Positions 24,745 through 32,577 of a DNA stretch of 32,577 nt are shown piece after piece. Every line of letters begins with the position of its first letter. Within the stretch, counting starts at the first letter, position 1. The position numbers and the translations under genes are program-made. Location: positions 1 to 32,577 of IMG/VR virus record IMGVR_UViG_3300009027_000016; one strand, written 5' to 3'. The notes beneath the pieces were generated by a model that was not told the DNA's origin, ran no database searches, and saw nothing but the letters and a program-made list of their open reading frames with translations. The stretch comes from a virus.

Positions 24745-27328
24745 ACACAGGTAATGATTTGTTAGAGAGGAATACAGAAACAATTCCATTTATGGGTGCA
24801 GAATTGAATGTTATAGTCCCATCTTCATTATCAGTGTATGTATTAGGTTTCTGACGTACCCCATCTATGAAGACATATGTATTACTACCTGAACCATCTG
24901 TTGGGAAATCAACACGAGAACCGTCTGCTTCGAAAGACGTTTCGTCTAGTGATTCATCAATACTTGTACCCCTTACAGTTACTTTTGGTTTTGTACTAAC
25001 AACATCTGCAATCGGATTACCATCAATCTCACCAAAATCAGGAAGATTTAAACTAATACCGAGAGGTAGTCCAACCATTTTTAGGAAATCACAGAATGTT
25101 AAATTAAGGAACTCGAATATTATACCTAATCCTATTTTATCTAAGAACTTTTTAATAAGTTTGACCCATGCCCAAAACAGTTTAGATGCCCAATTAACTT
25201 TAAAGTCTTGCAATGCAAGTTTAAACTCTGCAATTTCTTGTTCAATTGACTTCACTGTTGTCTCAATTTCATCACCAATAATATCTCTTACTGACATTCC
25301 AAAAATTGAAAGTTCTAGTATTGCATCCCTAATCCTTTGTCTAAATTCATTCATCTCTTTGAAGAGTTCATCTTCAAGTTTTTTTCTCTCCAACAATAAC
25401 TCTTCTTTTGCAGCGATATCCATATCAGGATTATCTTCAATTAGTTTATCGATTTCATTTATTTTTTTCTGAATACCTAGTTTTGTTTTATCAAATTCAT
25501 CTTTGATATACTGTACTGCTTTATCAATGAGTTCATTTATATCTAAGTTTAATACATCCATAATTTCACTGAATGGTAAGTCAGGTAAACCCAATAAGTC
25601 CCATATCTCGTCAAACAAATCTATAAGTGCTTTAAATGCTTTTATATGCCAATTCAACATCCAGTCTTTTATTTCTAATTCGATACATTGAAATGCTTGT
25701 TCAACTTTTGCATCAACGTCTTCTAATCCTAACTCACCATCAAATGCTTTACAGTGGTCAGGTAATAACTGATAAATTTTATCAACAAACTCTAGTCTTG
25801 AAAGTGTGAGCTCACCAAGTGTCTTTTCTAAATTCTCCTTTTCTTCTAAGAGTTTTGCTTCTGCTTCAGCACTTAGTGATTGTGGGTCTTCTTTTAGTTT
25901 GTTGAGTTCTTCATCTAACTTTTCAATATCTTCTTTAACACTTATAATCTGTTTTACTATCTCTGAACCTGCAATTTGGTCTTTGAGATATTTCTTATAA
26001 TCAGGTGATGTAACAAGTTCAAGCATATCAATGGAGATGGTAAAAACTGTAATTGTGAAGTTTATACTAAAAAACTTCTTAACAAATTCTGCAATTTTAA
26101 TAGGGATATACAAATGAAACTCTGCCATCATTTTAGTGATTGCATCGTTACATTCTTTTTGCCAGTTACGATTTTGGTCTTTATTCCACCAAGGTTCTAA
26201 TGCATCTTCGATAGTTTCCATTAACTCCCTGATAGTCTTAATAGTTTCATCTATTAATAAAATAGTAGTTAAGATGGATGCAACTTTATCTGCAGTTTCA
26301 TTTTTTATTGCTTCTTCGCCTGGATCAGGGGGTGTTTGATTTGCAGCAGTAATGACACCTCCACCTGCCTCTCTTCTCTCTGCACCTTCTTCTATCACTT
26401 TCATCCATTCATCAGGTAATGTTGGAACATTGGGTGCAACCCTGTATCCAACACCGTTCTCATCATATTCTATATTATCGACCCAATATGACCTAAACCA
26501 AAATACATAGTAATCATACGGAATACCATCTTGACCTTCAGGTATTTCTCTACCTCCAGCATATGCATCAGGAAGTCTATAGAAGTTAGTGTCCCACCAA
26601 CCACCAAATATTTCAAAGTTTACATACACGATTCTTTCAAAGAAACCTAAATGCCATACACCAGCTCTTCCTAAGTTATTTCTACTTTGTGACCACGTCC
26701 AAGTTGCAGGGTTGGGTTGTTTTGAAAACCCCTCATATTTGTATCCTGCACGTTCAATAGGTGGGCCACCTGGCTCTACCGAAACCCAAATTCTAAAAGA
26801 TTGTGGGCCCTGTGGAATGCCTGGCATGTTATTCCAAATATCATATCGTCCTGTTAATCCCACATCATCTTCAGGAACATTTCCCAAATAATGTGCAAAA
26901 GATATAACATCACCATTACGAAGTGACGATGTTATTCTACCTCTACTTCTATAAAGAAGTTCATCCATAACTACTGTAGCCCCTGCATACACATGAGGAT
27001 TCCATCCACCGACAGTTTTAGGTTGTCCACCAGTTCTTACAGTATTATAACCTTCAGTAAGTGATTCTAGAGTTGCAATGGTGCTTAAGATACCTTGACG
27101 TTGTTCATCGGTTAATCCTTCACCAGTTTTGAGTTGTTGATAAAGTTCACCAATCTCTCTTTCACTGGTTGTTCTAAACTCTAAAAGTTTTGCTTCAAGT
27201 TTACTTGGGATTTGACCTATCTGATTGAATGCATTGATAAGGTCTGCCTTTGTGGGTAGATTGAAGAGATCCCCTTCAGGACAAGGAATTATTGTAGGGA
27301 TTTCTATTTTTGCAGGTTCTACTGTCAT
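24740..27328 (-). CDS. large coiled-coil virion protein with Trp-rich domain (hub or tape-measure-like; uncertain)
   Basis: An 862-residue protein between gp5 and gp25. Residues ~30-100 are helical. Residues ~101-300 form a Trp/Tyr/Gly-rich globular domain with about ten Trp (including GGWWDTNFYRLPD). Residues ~340-750 are mostly helical, with charged coiled-coil stretches (KEDIEKLDEELNKLKED; KKINEIDKLIEDN; RKKLEDELFKEMNEF) and two hydrophobic helical segments (~412-440 and ~715-755). Residues ~780-862 are a beta domain with NTYVFIDGVRQKPNTYTDN and a GTITFNSAPINGIVSV strand, as in marine phage fibre proteins. The mix of coiled coil and hydrophobic helices recalls tape-measure proteins, but the two flanking beta domains are unlike them. 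No T4 equivalent is recognised with confidence. Its ATGA overlap with gp5 suggests coupled synthesis with the spike. Confidence 0.7.
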   Translation of the reverse strand: MTVEPAKIEIPTIIPCPEGDLFNLPTKADLINAFNQIGQIPSKLEAKLLEFRTTSEREIGELYQQLKTGEGLTDEQRQGILSTIATLESLTEGYNTVRTGGQPKTVGGWNPHVYAGATVVMDELLYRSRGRITSSLRNGDVISFAHYLGNVPEDDVGLTGRYDIWNNMPGIPQGPQSFRIWVSVEPGGPPIERAGYKYEGFSKQPNPATWTWSQSRNNLGRAGVWHLGFFERIVYVNFEIFGGWWDTNFYRLPDAYAGGREIPEGQDGIPYDYYVFWFRSYWVDNIEYDENGVGYRVAPNVPTLPDEWMKVIEEGAERREAGGGVITAANQTPPDPGEEAIKNETADKVASILTTILLIDETIKTIRELMETIEDALEPWWNKDQNRNWQKECNDAITKMMAEFHLYIPIKIAEFVKKFFSINFTITVFTISIDMLELVTSPDYKKYLKDQIAGSEIVKQIISVKEDIEKLDEELNKLKEDPQSLSAEAEAKLLEEKENLEKTLGELTLSRLEFVDKIYQLLPDHCKAFDGELGLEDVDAKVEQAFQCIELEIKDWMLNWHIKAFKALIDLFDEIWDLLGLPDLPFSEIMDVLNLDINELIDKAVQYIKDEFDKTKLGIQKKINEIDKLIEDNPDMDIAAKEELLLERKKLEDELFKEMNEFRQRIRDAILELSIFGMSVRDIIGDEIETTVKSIEQEIAEFKLALQDFKVNWASKLFWAWVKLIKKFLDKIGLGIIFEFLNLTFCDFLKMVGLPLGISLNLPDFGEIDGNPIADVVSTKPKVTVRGTSIDESLDETSFEADGSRVDFPTDGSGSNTYVFIDGVRQKPNTYTDNEDGTITFNSAPINGIVSVFLSNKSLPVL

Positions 27329-28380
27329 GAATTCATCTTCACTTCCACTGCACTCAATACGATATTACGAGCAGAAGTGAGATTCATGTCTTTACCTGAC
27401 CTGATATCCATTTTTCCTGATACGTCAAACTTACCGTCTCCGTATGCTGTCACATCTGCATTACCATTTGCGTGGATTTTGGCATTTCCTAAAATACGTA
27501 CATTAACATTACCACCAACATAGACTTCTTGGTTTTTACATGTAACATGGTAGTGGTCATTCACTACATGGTGGACTTCAGAACCATCAGGGTGTATCTC
27601 TGTAAAGGTTCCTGACCTATGTTCGATTGCAAGTCTTTCTGCTTCGAATGTGTCATCTATTTCTATTAAGTGTCCTGACTCTGTATGTAAAACTTTGTTG
27701 TATGGATACACTGGATTTGCAGGTGAGTTTGGATAGTGTTCCATACCTTTTATGGAGTTAATCTTTCTGACACTATAGTCACCTTCACCACGGGCAAACT
27801 TTGATATGTCTGATTCTTCAAAGTTCAGTGGGTAGTATGGAAGTTCATCCTCTTTAATTTCTGCATGGTCAACTGACGAACCACTTCCATCGTACTTGAT
27901 ATCTCTTCCTTCAATTGATGGTTGTTTGGGTGCAGTGTCCAATGCATATGTCAAACCCCATGACCTGTTTGGTGCAGAGGTTGGTGATACACCATCTTCT
28001 GTGTCCTTATAATCTTCTTCTTTTAATCTACGTGGGTCATTGAATCCTTTGTCTACTTTACGAGATAGGATAGTACCATCAACTGTTTGTTTGTATCCAT
28101 CTGTAGTGATACCTGTTGACACTCCTAACACTACAGGGTCTTGTTTGGTCGCATCTCTAAAGAAACCGAATACGGTTGCACCTTCTACGAGACCGTGTGA
28201 GTTAAATCCGATACCTGATAAACCACCTGCAGTAGTTGGAAGAATTACATGAGCCCATGGAAGGTCAGGTGTTGCAATCTCTGATTTGTTGTCTGTATGA
28301 ATACCGTGAATACGTACACGAACCCTACCTACTTTGAGAGGGTCATGTCTGTCTTCTACTACTCCAAAAAAAGTTTCCAT
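27325..28380 (-). CDS. 5: baseplate hub spike protein gp5-like, without lysozyme domain
   Basis: A 351-residue protein. Residues 1-95 are the gp5 OB-fold (FFGVVEDRHDPLKVGRVRVR, then a GLSGIGFNSHGLVEGATVFG segment), matching T4 gp5 from memory. Residues ~95-230 are a linker with no lysozyme catalytic arrangement. Residues ~232-351 are the beta-helical needle (HLIEIDDTFEAERLAIEHRS, then IHPDG, a KNQEVYVGGNVNVRILGNAK stretch and short strand repeats to the end). T4 gp5 is 575 aa because of the inserted lysozyme, which is absent here. The trimeric spike sits under the gp27 hub and punctures the outer membrane. The start overlaps the upstream gene as TAATG, and its stop overlaps the next gene as ATGA. 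Confidence 0.93.
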   Translation of the reverse strand: METFFGVVEDRHDPLKVGRVRVRIHGIHTDNKSEIATPDLPWAHVILPTTAGGLSGIGFNSHGLVEGATVFGFFRDATKQDPVVLGVSTGITTDGYKQTVDGTILSRKVDKGFNDPRRLKEEDYKDTEDGVSPTSAPNRSWGLTYALDTAPKQPSIEGRDIKYDGSGSSVDHAEIKEDELPYYPLNFEESDISKFARGEGDYSVRKINSIKGMEHYPNSPANPVYPYNKVLHTESGHLIEIDDTFEAERLAIEHRSGTFTEIHPDGSEVHHVVNDHYHVTCKNQEVYVGGNVNVRILGNAKIHANGNADVTAYGDGKFDVSGKMDIRSGKDMNLTSARNIVLSAVEVKMNS

Positions 28381-29831
28381 TATATAACTTCTCCACCAGC
28401 AACATTCTCAAGTGGTTTATAAGATGCAATATCTTTTGCAAAACTTTCTTTAACACATTCTACATGTATTACACCACTCTTCTTAAACGGATAACCCTCA
28501 AAACATAAATCTGTTATAAGATATCTATTGTCATTTAATTCGTTTTTAATTTTATTATCAGGTTTTTTAACTTCAGGTTCAGGTATATCTAGTGTAATAA
28601 TTGAACCACAACTGATATCTGTTCTAAAAGGAATGTCAAGTTTCATAACATGTTGTTGAAGTATCTCTAACAATGCACGTCTCTCTAGTCTTGCAGAATC
28701 TACAACTTTATTACCTTCAAAAATTTCAGGTAAGGTAATATCATCTGCTTCACCATAGTTATGCATCATGTTAAAGTCTTCAATAACTACACTATTGAAT
28801 GCCTTATTAGGTGCAAAATCAGCATCTTTAGGAACTGAGGGTGGACTTACAAATGGGTCTATTTGGTTTTCAGGTTCTAGTATCACCTCTTCATCATCTA
28901 ATCTAATTATTGGAAATCCTGAAAGGTGTGTACCTCGTTTCATAGTTTTTGCAAGGTCATAATGATGTTCTTCTTCAATTTTTTTCAGAGGATTGTACAC
29001 TCTAGTTGAAGATGCATAAGCACCTGCAATTTGACCACGTAGTGTATCAAACAATTGTGGTTTCTCGTATCTTAGGACAGTAGAGTTTAAACCGCCTGGT
29101 GCATTGATAGGTATATCAAGTGAATCGACACTTGCAGATTTAGGGTAGTAATTAAATGCAACTGGAAATTCTCTTTCAAACATCTCATCAACTGACATGA
29201 ATCTAAATCCACCATTTAATGTCTGAAATAAAAAGTATCCGTTTCTCCAAGCTGCATTGACTGACCTATCTGCATTGTTTACACAGTAATCTAAAAATTT
29301 ATTGATTGTCCAATTGGGACATATGAACTGTACATTTTGTGGAAGTGTTGATTCCCAAAAGTCTACTTCTGCATCCTTCATGCTTCCGAATTCTTTCATC
29401 GTTTTCAAAATCATTGATGAGTATGAACCTCTAAATGTTCTGCTCATTCTTTGTTTTTGGATGTAAAACAATCTCGGTTCACATAATTTAAGTTGATAAG
29501 TTTGTGACTTATCATCAACTCTTATATTGTTAAGGACTTTATAGACTCTTAGAGTTTTATCTATTGAGAATTTCTTTTCAGATGTATCCCCAACTCCCTC
29601 TTTCCCACGCAGTGATAATCTAACATGTTCTTGTCCAGTGATTTTATAATTCTTTAAAAGGTTGACACCATCGATAATAGAAATGTCTGCTGATACAAAC
29701 TTATTGTAGATACTTTCAAACAGACGAAAGTTTGCAACAATACCTTCGATTGCAATTGAATCACCCTCAGGTGTAACTAGTGTCATTGCTTCAATGACAA
29801 ACTCGCCAGGATTGAAGTTTCTCTTTTCCAT
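28380..29831 (-). CDS. 27: baseplate hub protein, gp27-like
   Basis: A 483-residue protein directly before the gp5 spike gene and after gp53. It begins MEKRNFNPGEFVIEAMTLVT. The N-terminal region has IEGIVANFRLFESIYNKFVS and ADISIIDGVNLLKNYKITGQ, a tube-like beta-barrel pattern typical of hub proteins. The body has LDYCVNNADRS and RNGYFLFQTLNGGFRFMSVD, as seen in contractile-tail hub proteins that resemble gp27 or gpD. T4 gp27 is 391 aa, so this is somewhat longer. The gp27 trimer joins the tail tube end to gp5. Both ends use TAATG overlaps with neighbours. Assignment rests on position plus fold-type signature. Confidence 0.78.
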   Translation of the reverse strand: MEKRNFNPGEFVIEAMTLVTPEGDSIAIEGIVANFRLFESIYNKFVSADISIIDGVNLLKNYKITGQEHVRLSLRGKEGVGDTSEKKFSIDKTLRVYKVLNNIRVDDKSQTYQLKLCEPRLFYIQKQRMSRTFRGSYSSMILKTMKEFGSMKDAEVDFWESTLPQNVQFICPNWTINKFLDYCVNNADRSVNAAWRNGYFLFQTLNGGFRFMSVDEMFEREFPVAFNYYPKSASVDSLDIPINAPGGLNSTVLRYEKPQLFDTLRGQIAGAYASSTRVYNPLKKIEEEHHYDLAKTMKRGTHLSGFPIIRLDDEEVILEPENQIDPFVSPPSVPKDADFAPNKAFNSVVIEDFNMMHNYGEADDITLPEIFEGNKVVDSARLERRALLEILQQHVMKLDIPFRTDISCGSIITLDIPEPEVKKPDNKIKNELNDNRYLITDLCFEGYPFKKSGVIHVECVKESFAKDIASYKPLENVAGGEVI

Positions 29832-30544
29832 TAATTAGACATTAAACGTTCAAACTCATTTACCACTCTATTGATTAGTTCAGGTCTAATGATTTTGATT
29901 TTACGTTTTTCCTCATTGTGTTCCATTTCATGTTCTATCAATGAAACGGAGGTATAACCATTTTCAAAATAGTTTTTCTTTAAACCATCTGAATTAACAT
30001 AATGAGACACGCCATCTTTCATCTCAATGACATTTTCTATTTCAAATGATTTACCACTAACTTCACCAGTGATTACATCACCAGTTCTCCATTTAGTGCT
30101 ATTAGTTACACCTAGTCTTTTATATGTAGGTTGTAATTGTAACACTCTTCCGTGTCCAACAGGGGTTGATATTTTTTCCCCCAAGAGGAATTTTTTGTCT
30201 TGGTCTATTAAATCAGATACATTTGTTACAGTAAGATAATGGCCTGGATATTTTTCTTTCATGTATATATCAAAAGTTTCAGTGTCTTTATGCCAGTCGT
30301 TATAGTTTAAGAATTCGTTAACTAGAAATAATGTCCAGTGTAAGTCACCGTTACCATAGATTTTAGTTGCAACGATATCAGGTCTTTCACCATCTTGCAA
30401 TTCATAATACTCATAATCTATGATATCATTTATAAAACTTTGTTCAACAGTAGATTTTCTAAAGAAGTCTCTGATGGTGACATACTTACCACTCTCTAAT
30501 CGATATCCTATCTTAGGAAAATTTTTAAATAGTTCGTTTGCCAT
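29831..30544 (-). CDS. 53: baseplate wedge protein gp53
   Basis: A 237-residue protein. The N-terminal LFKNFPKIGYRLESGKYVTI segment is followed by RDFFRKSTVEQSFINDIIDY and EYYELQDGERPDIVATKIYG, then NGDLHWTLFLVNEFLNYNDW. The DGERPDIVA..IYGNGDLHW core is the gp53 signature (T4: PRPEELANAIYGNPQLYW). It is longer than T4 gp53 (196 aa); the extra C-terminal ~90 residues (a beta region then a charged helix EMEHNEEKRKIKIIRPELIN) are the usual marine-phage version. gp53 completes the wedge and binds the hub. It overlaps neighbours by TAATG at both ends. Confidence 0.93.
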   Translation of the reverse strand: MANELFKNFPKIGYRLESGKYVTIRDFFRKSTVEQSFINDIIDYEYYELQDGERPDIVATKIYGNGDLHWTLFLVNEFLNYNDWHKDTETFDIYMKEKYPGHYLTVTNVSDLIDQDKKFLLGEKISTPVGHGRVLQLQPTYKRLGVTNSTKWRTGDVITGEVSGKSFEIENVIEMKDGVSHYVNSDGLKKNYFENGYTSVSLIEHEMEHNEEKRKIKIIRPELINRVVNEFERLMSN

Positions 30545-31620
30545 TATCCGCCTCCACCAGTTGACTCTTCAAGAACACTTGTACCACCTGAAATTTCACC
30601 TCTAAATTGTTCTGCAAACGGACTGATTTGTACATAGTTCTCTTGAGATAGAATCTTAATCTCTAAGAATTCCATTGTTAATGTTGTTTTAATAGGTTGA
30701 CCATCTACGAATGTTGAGAACTTTTGTCCACCAGTATGGTCAACATCACATTTTGAACATACCATAGGTAAGAAACCATCAACCTTTTCTGAAATTGGGC
30801 CTTCAAATTCTACATCAAATATGTTTGGATAGTTGAAAAAGTTTTCTATGTCTCCACCGTCTTGGGGTGCAAATGTATCAGGCAACATAGCAGTTCTAAA
30901 TGAGAAAATGATATTATTCATCATCTCTGCTTCTTTTTGTGATTTAGGATAGAATTCATATGTAAAGTTAAATGACCTAAATCCAATACCATCTAACATT
31001 TGTTCTTGCATAGGATTAACTGCACGACCTTGTGTAAGATTAGTCAATCCTCCTGTTATAGAATCTGCCATTTTATTACCTACAGATTTAATTGCACTCA
31101 TTGCTTCTGTACCCATATTCTCAAATGATTCTGCACTCAGACCATTCTCACCAAATCCTTCAATAACATCTGCAATTGCTTGGATGGCAGCACTCTGTCC
31201 TTTTGCATTGTAGGTGACGTTTGCTTGTGATAATAGACCATCAGGTACATACAATTTTATTTCAACTTGATTATTATCTGAAAGTAAGTTTGCATTTCTA
31301 CCACCACCTCGTTTCTTTCTTGGACGAGTGGTGAAAACAATCCAATTATCTAAATCCTCTAAAGGATATTGTAAATCTGTAAATGATGTTGCAGGATTTG
31401 CTTTTGCAAATCCTTTATTTTGAGTAGATGAACTAATTTGAGACTCAAGACTTGAACGTCTCTCTTCTAAACTTTCTCTTGCCTCACGTGCTTGTTCTCC
31501 CAGTTGGTCAATAACTGAGTTGAAGTTGAGACTTTTGATTTTACTCTCAATACCTTTGACTGAATTGAGTGCAGACTTTGCCTTGTTTACTTTACTTAAA
31601 AGTTTATCAATGAATGACAT
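30544..31620 (-). CDS. 48: baseplate tail tube cap, gp48-like
   Basis: 358 residues from the chosen ATG at 31620; T4 gp48 is 364. I chose this start because it follows AGGA, lies directly downstream of a late promoter, and yields MSFIDKLLSKVNKAKSALNS. An in-frame upstream ATG would run into the divergent gene's start region. The N-terminal ~90 residues are helical. A WIVFTTRPRKKRGGG stretch near residue 95 and a LTQGRAVNPMQEQMLDGIGF segment followed by RSFNFTYEFYPKSQKEAEMM and NNIIFSFRTAMLPDTFAPQD are the gp48-type core. The C-terminal GGGTSVLEESTGGGG is flexible. It caps the hub where tail-tube assembly begins. Confidence 0.85.
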   Translation of the reverse strand: MSFIDKLLSKVNKAKSALNSVKGIESKIKSLNFNSVIDQLGEQAREARESLEERRSSLESQISSSTQNKGFAKANPATSFTDLQYPLEDLDNWIVFTTRPRKKRGGGRNANLLSDNNQVEIKLYVPDGLLSQANVTYNAKGQSAAIQAIADVIEGFGENGLSAESFENMGTEAMSAIKSVGNKMADSITGGLTNLTQGRAVNPMQEQMLDGIGFRSFNFTYEFYPKSQKEAEMMNNIIFSFRTAMLPDTFAPQDGGDIENFFNYPNIFDVEFEGPISEKVDGFLPMVCSKCDVDHTGGQKFSTFVDGQPIKTTLTMEFLEIKILSQENYVQISPFAEQFRGEISGGTSVLEESTGGGG

Positions 31621-31627
31621 ATAAATA
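31620..31627 (+). promoter_or_regulatory. T4-type late promoter (perfect) for the gp4-like gene, plus strand
   Basis: An exact TATAAATA on the plus strand. Its first base is the last plus-strand base of the gp48-like start codon. Predicted +1 is near 31633 and gives a leader of about 19 bases to the ATG at 31652. Confidence 0.7.
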
Positions 31628-31646
31628 ATCCTAAAGAGTTTACAGT

Positions 31647-31654
31647 TATTTATG
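31647..31654 (-). promoter_or_regulatory. late promoter for the gp48-like gene (CATAAATA), inside the gp4 start codon
   Basis: CATAAATA on the minus strand matches at 7 of 8 positions. It covers the complete ATG (31652-31654) of the divergent gp4-like gene. The predicted +1 near 31641 gives a leader of about 21 bases carrying AGGA. Confidence 0.65.
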
Positions 31655-32098
31655 TCATACAGTGGTAAGTTCAAACCGAAGAACTATAAAAAATACAAAG
31701 GAGACCCTACTAAAATCTTTTATCGTTCTCTATGGGAACGTAAGTTTATGGTCTATTGTGATAACAATCCTGCTATTATAGAGTGGGGAAGTGAAGAAAT
31801 CATCATACCGTATCGTTCACCTATCGATAAAAGGGTGCATCGATACTTTCCTGACTTCTATATAAAGTATGTGAACACTAGGGGACAATCGTTACGTGAG
31901 ATTATCGAAGTTAAACCTAAGAGACAGACACTACCACCCAAAGAACAGAAACGTAAAACCAAAAAATTTCTCAACGAGATTGCCACCTATGCAGTGAATC
32001 AAGCAAAATGGAAAGCTGCAGAAGAGTTTTGTGCAGACAGACGAATGAGTTTTAGAATATTAACGGAAGACCACTTATTACCAAACAAGAAAAAATGA
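31652..32098 (+). CDS. 4: head completion protein gp4-like, TnsA/PD-(D/E)xK nuclease type
   Basis: 148 residues (T4 gp4 is 150). Strong likeness to T4 gp4: MSYSGKFKPKNYKKYKGDPT with KIFYRSLWERKFMVYCD, NPAIIEWGSE, an RYFPDF motif and EIIEVKPKRQTLPP, then KWKAAEEFCADRR...FRILTEDHLL. The nuclease-like core is D68 (in YFPDF) with E86 and K88 (EVK), plus E29. gp4 acts with gp2 at the head portal before tail joining. It opens the plus-strand unit from a perfect late promoter, with a weak AAAGAG about 15 bases before the ATG. It ends with an ATGA overlap to the HAD gene. In T4 gp4 and gp53 are also near neighbours, but in the same direction; here they are divergent. Confidence 0.93.
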   Translation: MSYSGKFKPKNYKKYKGDPTKIFYRSLWERKFMVYCDNNPAIIEWGSEEIIIPYRSPIDKRVHRYFPDFYIKYVNTRGQSLREIIEVKPKRQTLPPKEQKRKTKKFLNEIATYAVNQAKWKAAEEFCADRRMSFRILTEDHLLPNKKK

Positions 32099-32577
32099 AA
32101 GCAGTAATCTTTGACTTAGATGGAGTCCTCATAGATTCCAAAGAAAACATGCGAACTGCATGGGGTATGGTAATGTTGCAGTGTAACATCAAAGTTCCCT
32201 TTGAGAAATACTTTGCAGAGATTGGTAAACCCTTTGAGGATATACTAGACACCATAGGTATCAATCATTCGCACACTCTCATCAAAAGCATCTACGACCA
32301 TTACTCTAAAGACACACTAAACAAAGTTGAGTTTTATGATGGTGCATTTGATACACTAGTGAAGTTAAAAAAGACATACAAGACAGCTATAGTTACATCG
32401 AAGTCTGAAGATAGGACTCATCAAATACTATTGAAACTTCCACGTTTTGATTGGGTCAGTTGTCCTCGTAAATTCAGTAGAGGTAAACCAGCACCTGACC
32501 AACTACTATATACACTTGCACACTTAAAGGTAGACCCTGCAGATGCAGTCTATGTCGGTGATATGCAATCTGATAAA
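32095..32577 (+). CDS. HAD-superfamily phosphatase, partial (C-terminus beyond window)
   Basis: 161 residues visible, starting MKAVIFDLDGVLIDS with an ATGA overlap to the gp4-like stop. All four HAD motifs are present: D7-x-D9 (motif I), T101 in IVTSKS (motif II), K131 in GKPAPDQ (motif III), and GDMQSD ending at D160 (motif IV). The helical cap after motif I puts it near the phosphoglycolate phosphatase / beta-phosphoglucomutase group (subfamily I). The substrate cannot be called from sequence. Co-transcription with a head-completion gene suggests late expression. Confidence 0.9.
   Translation, partial: MKAVIFDLDGVLIDSKENMRTAWGMVMLQCNIKVPFEKYFAEIGKPFEDILDTIGINHSHTLIKSIYDHYSKDTLNKVEFYDGAFDTLVKLKKTYKTAIVTSKSEDRTHQILLKLPRFDWVSCPRKFSRGKPAPDQLLYTLAHLKVDPADAVYVGDMQSDK

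Noticed and set aside
24867-25472. Plus-strand 201-aa open frame, Ser-rich
   Set aside because: It is antisense to the coiled-coil gene; Ser/Phe/Leu-rich composition is what Glu/Lys/Asp codons give in reverse, and there is no promoter or ribosome-binding site.
31621-31674. Longer N-terminus for the gp48-like protein (in-frame ATG at 31674)
   Set aside because: It would extend into the divergent gp4 coding start and lie upstream of the late promoter; the ATG at 31620 has AGGA and matches the family start.

Overview
The window is a late (virion morphogenesis) segment of a T4-like contractile-tailed phage, most like those of marine bacteria (the cyanophage and pelagiphage type). Three things support this. 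The baseplate genes keep T4 order: a gp4-like nuclease, then gp48, gp53, a gp27-like hub protein, gp5, gp25, gp6, a gp7-like and a gp8-like protein. T4-type late promoters (TATAAATA and close variants) precede many genes. The fibre families are those typical of marine T4-like phages: MATVIQxKRS starts, DUF4815, DQGTDF and MADKKISAL proteins. The host cannot be named from this sequence. Coding is almost gapless, base composition is AT-rich, and I see no tRNA, CRISPR array, integrase or insertion sequence.

Layout. Nearly everything (1-31620) reads leftward on the minus strand. From right to left come the tube cap and baseplate genes (31620-22438), a small fibre-like protein between gp6 and gp7, the very large gp7-like and gp8-like wedge proteins (21870-15968) and a 2232-residue DUF4815 virion protein (15918-9220). 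An accessory tail-fibre and adhesin region follows (9220-1). It holds a small coiled-coil protein, fibre proteins, two neighbouring genes made of Tyr/Pro/Gln repeats, an Ig-like virion protein, an amidinotransferase, and a set of fibre genes that share interchangeable modules. At 31620-31652 the direction switches: a gp4-like head-completion nuclease and a HAD-family phosphatase (cut by the window edge) read rightward.

How it works together. The minus-strand genes are tightly packed. Many junctions are TAATG or ATGA stop/start overlaps, which points to translational coupling. Late promoters re-initiate transcription at about nine places. At three genes the promoter sits exactly where transcription would begin at the A of the ATG, so those late mRNAs would be leaderless. 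The two divergent promoters at 31.6 kb each overlap the other gene's start codon.

Most unusual content: an amidinotransferase-family enzyme with its catalytic residues, expressed within the late fibre operon; combinatorial shuffling of three protein modules among four adjacent fibre genes; the twin YIANAQ/PFTY repeat proteins; a gp5 spike without its lysozyme domain; and strong depletion of GATC, with about eight sites in 32.6 kb.
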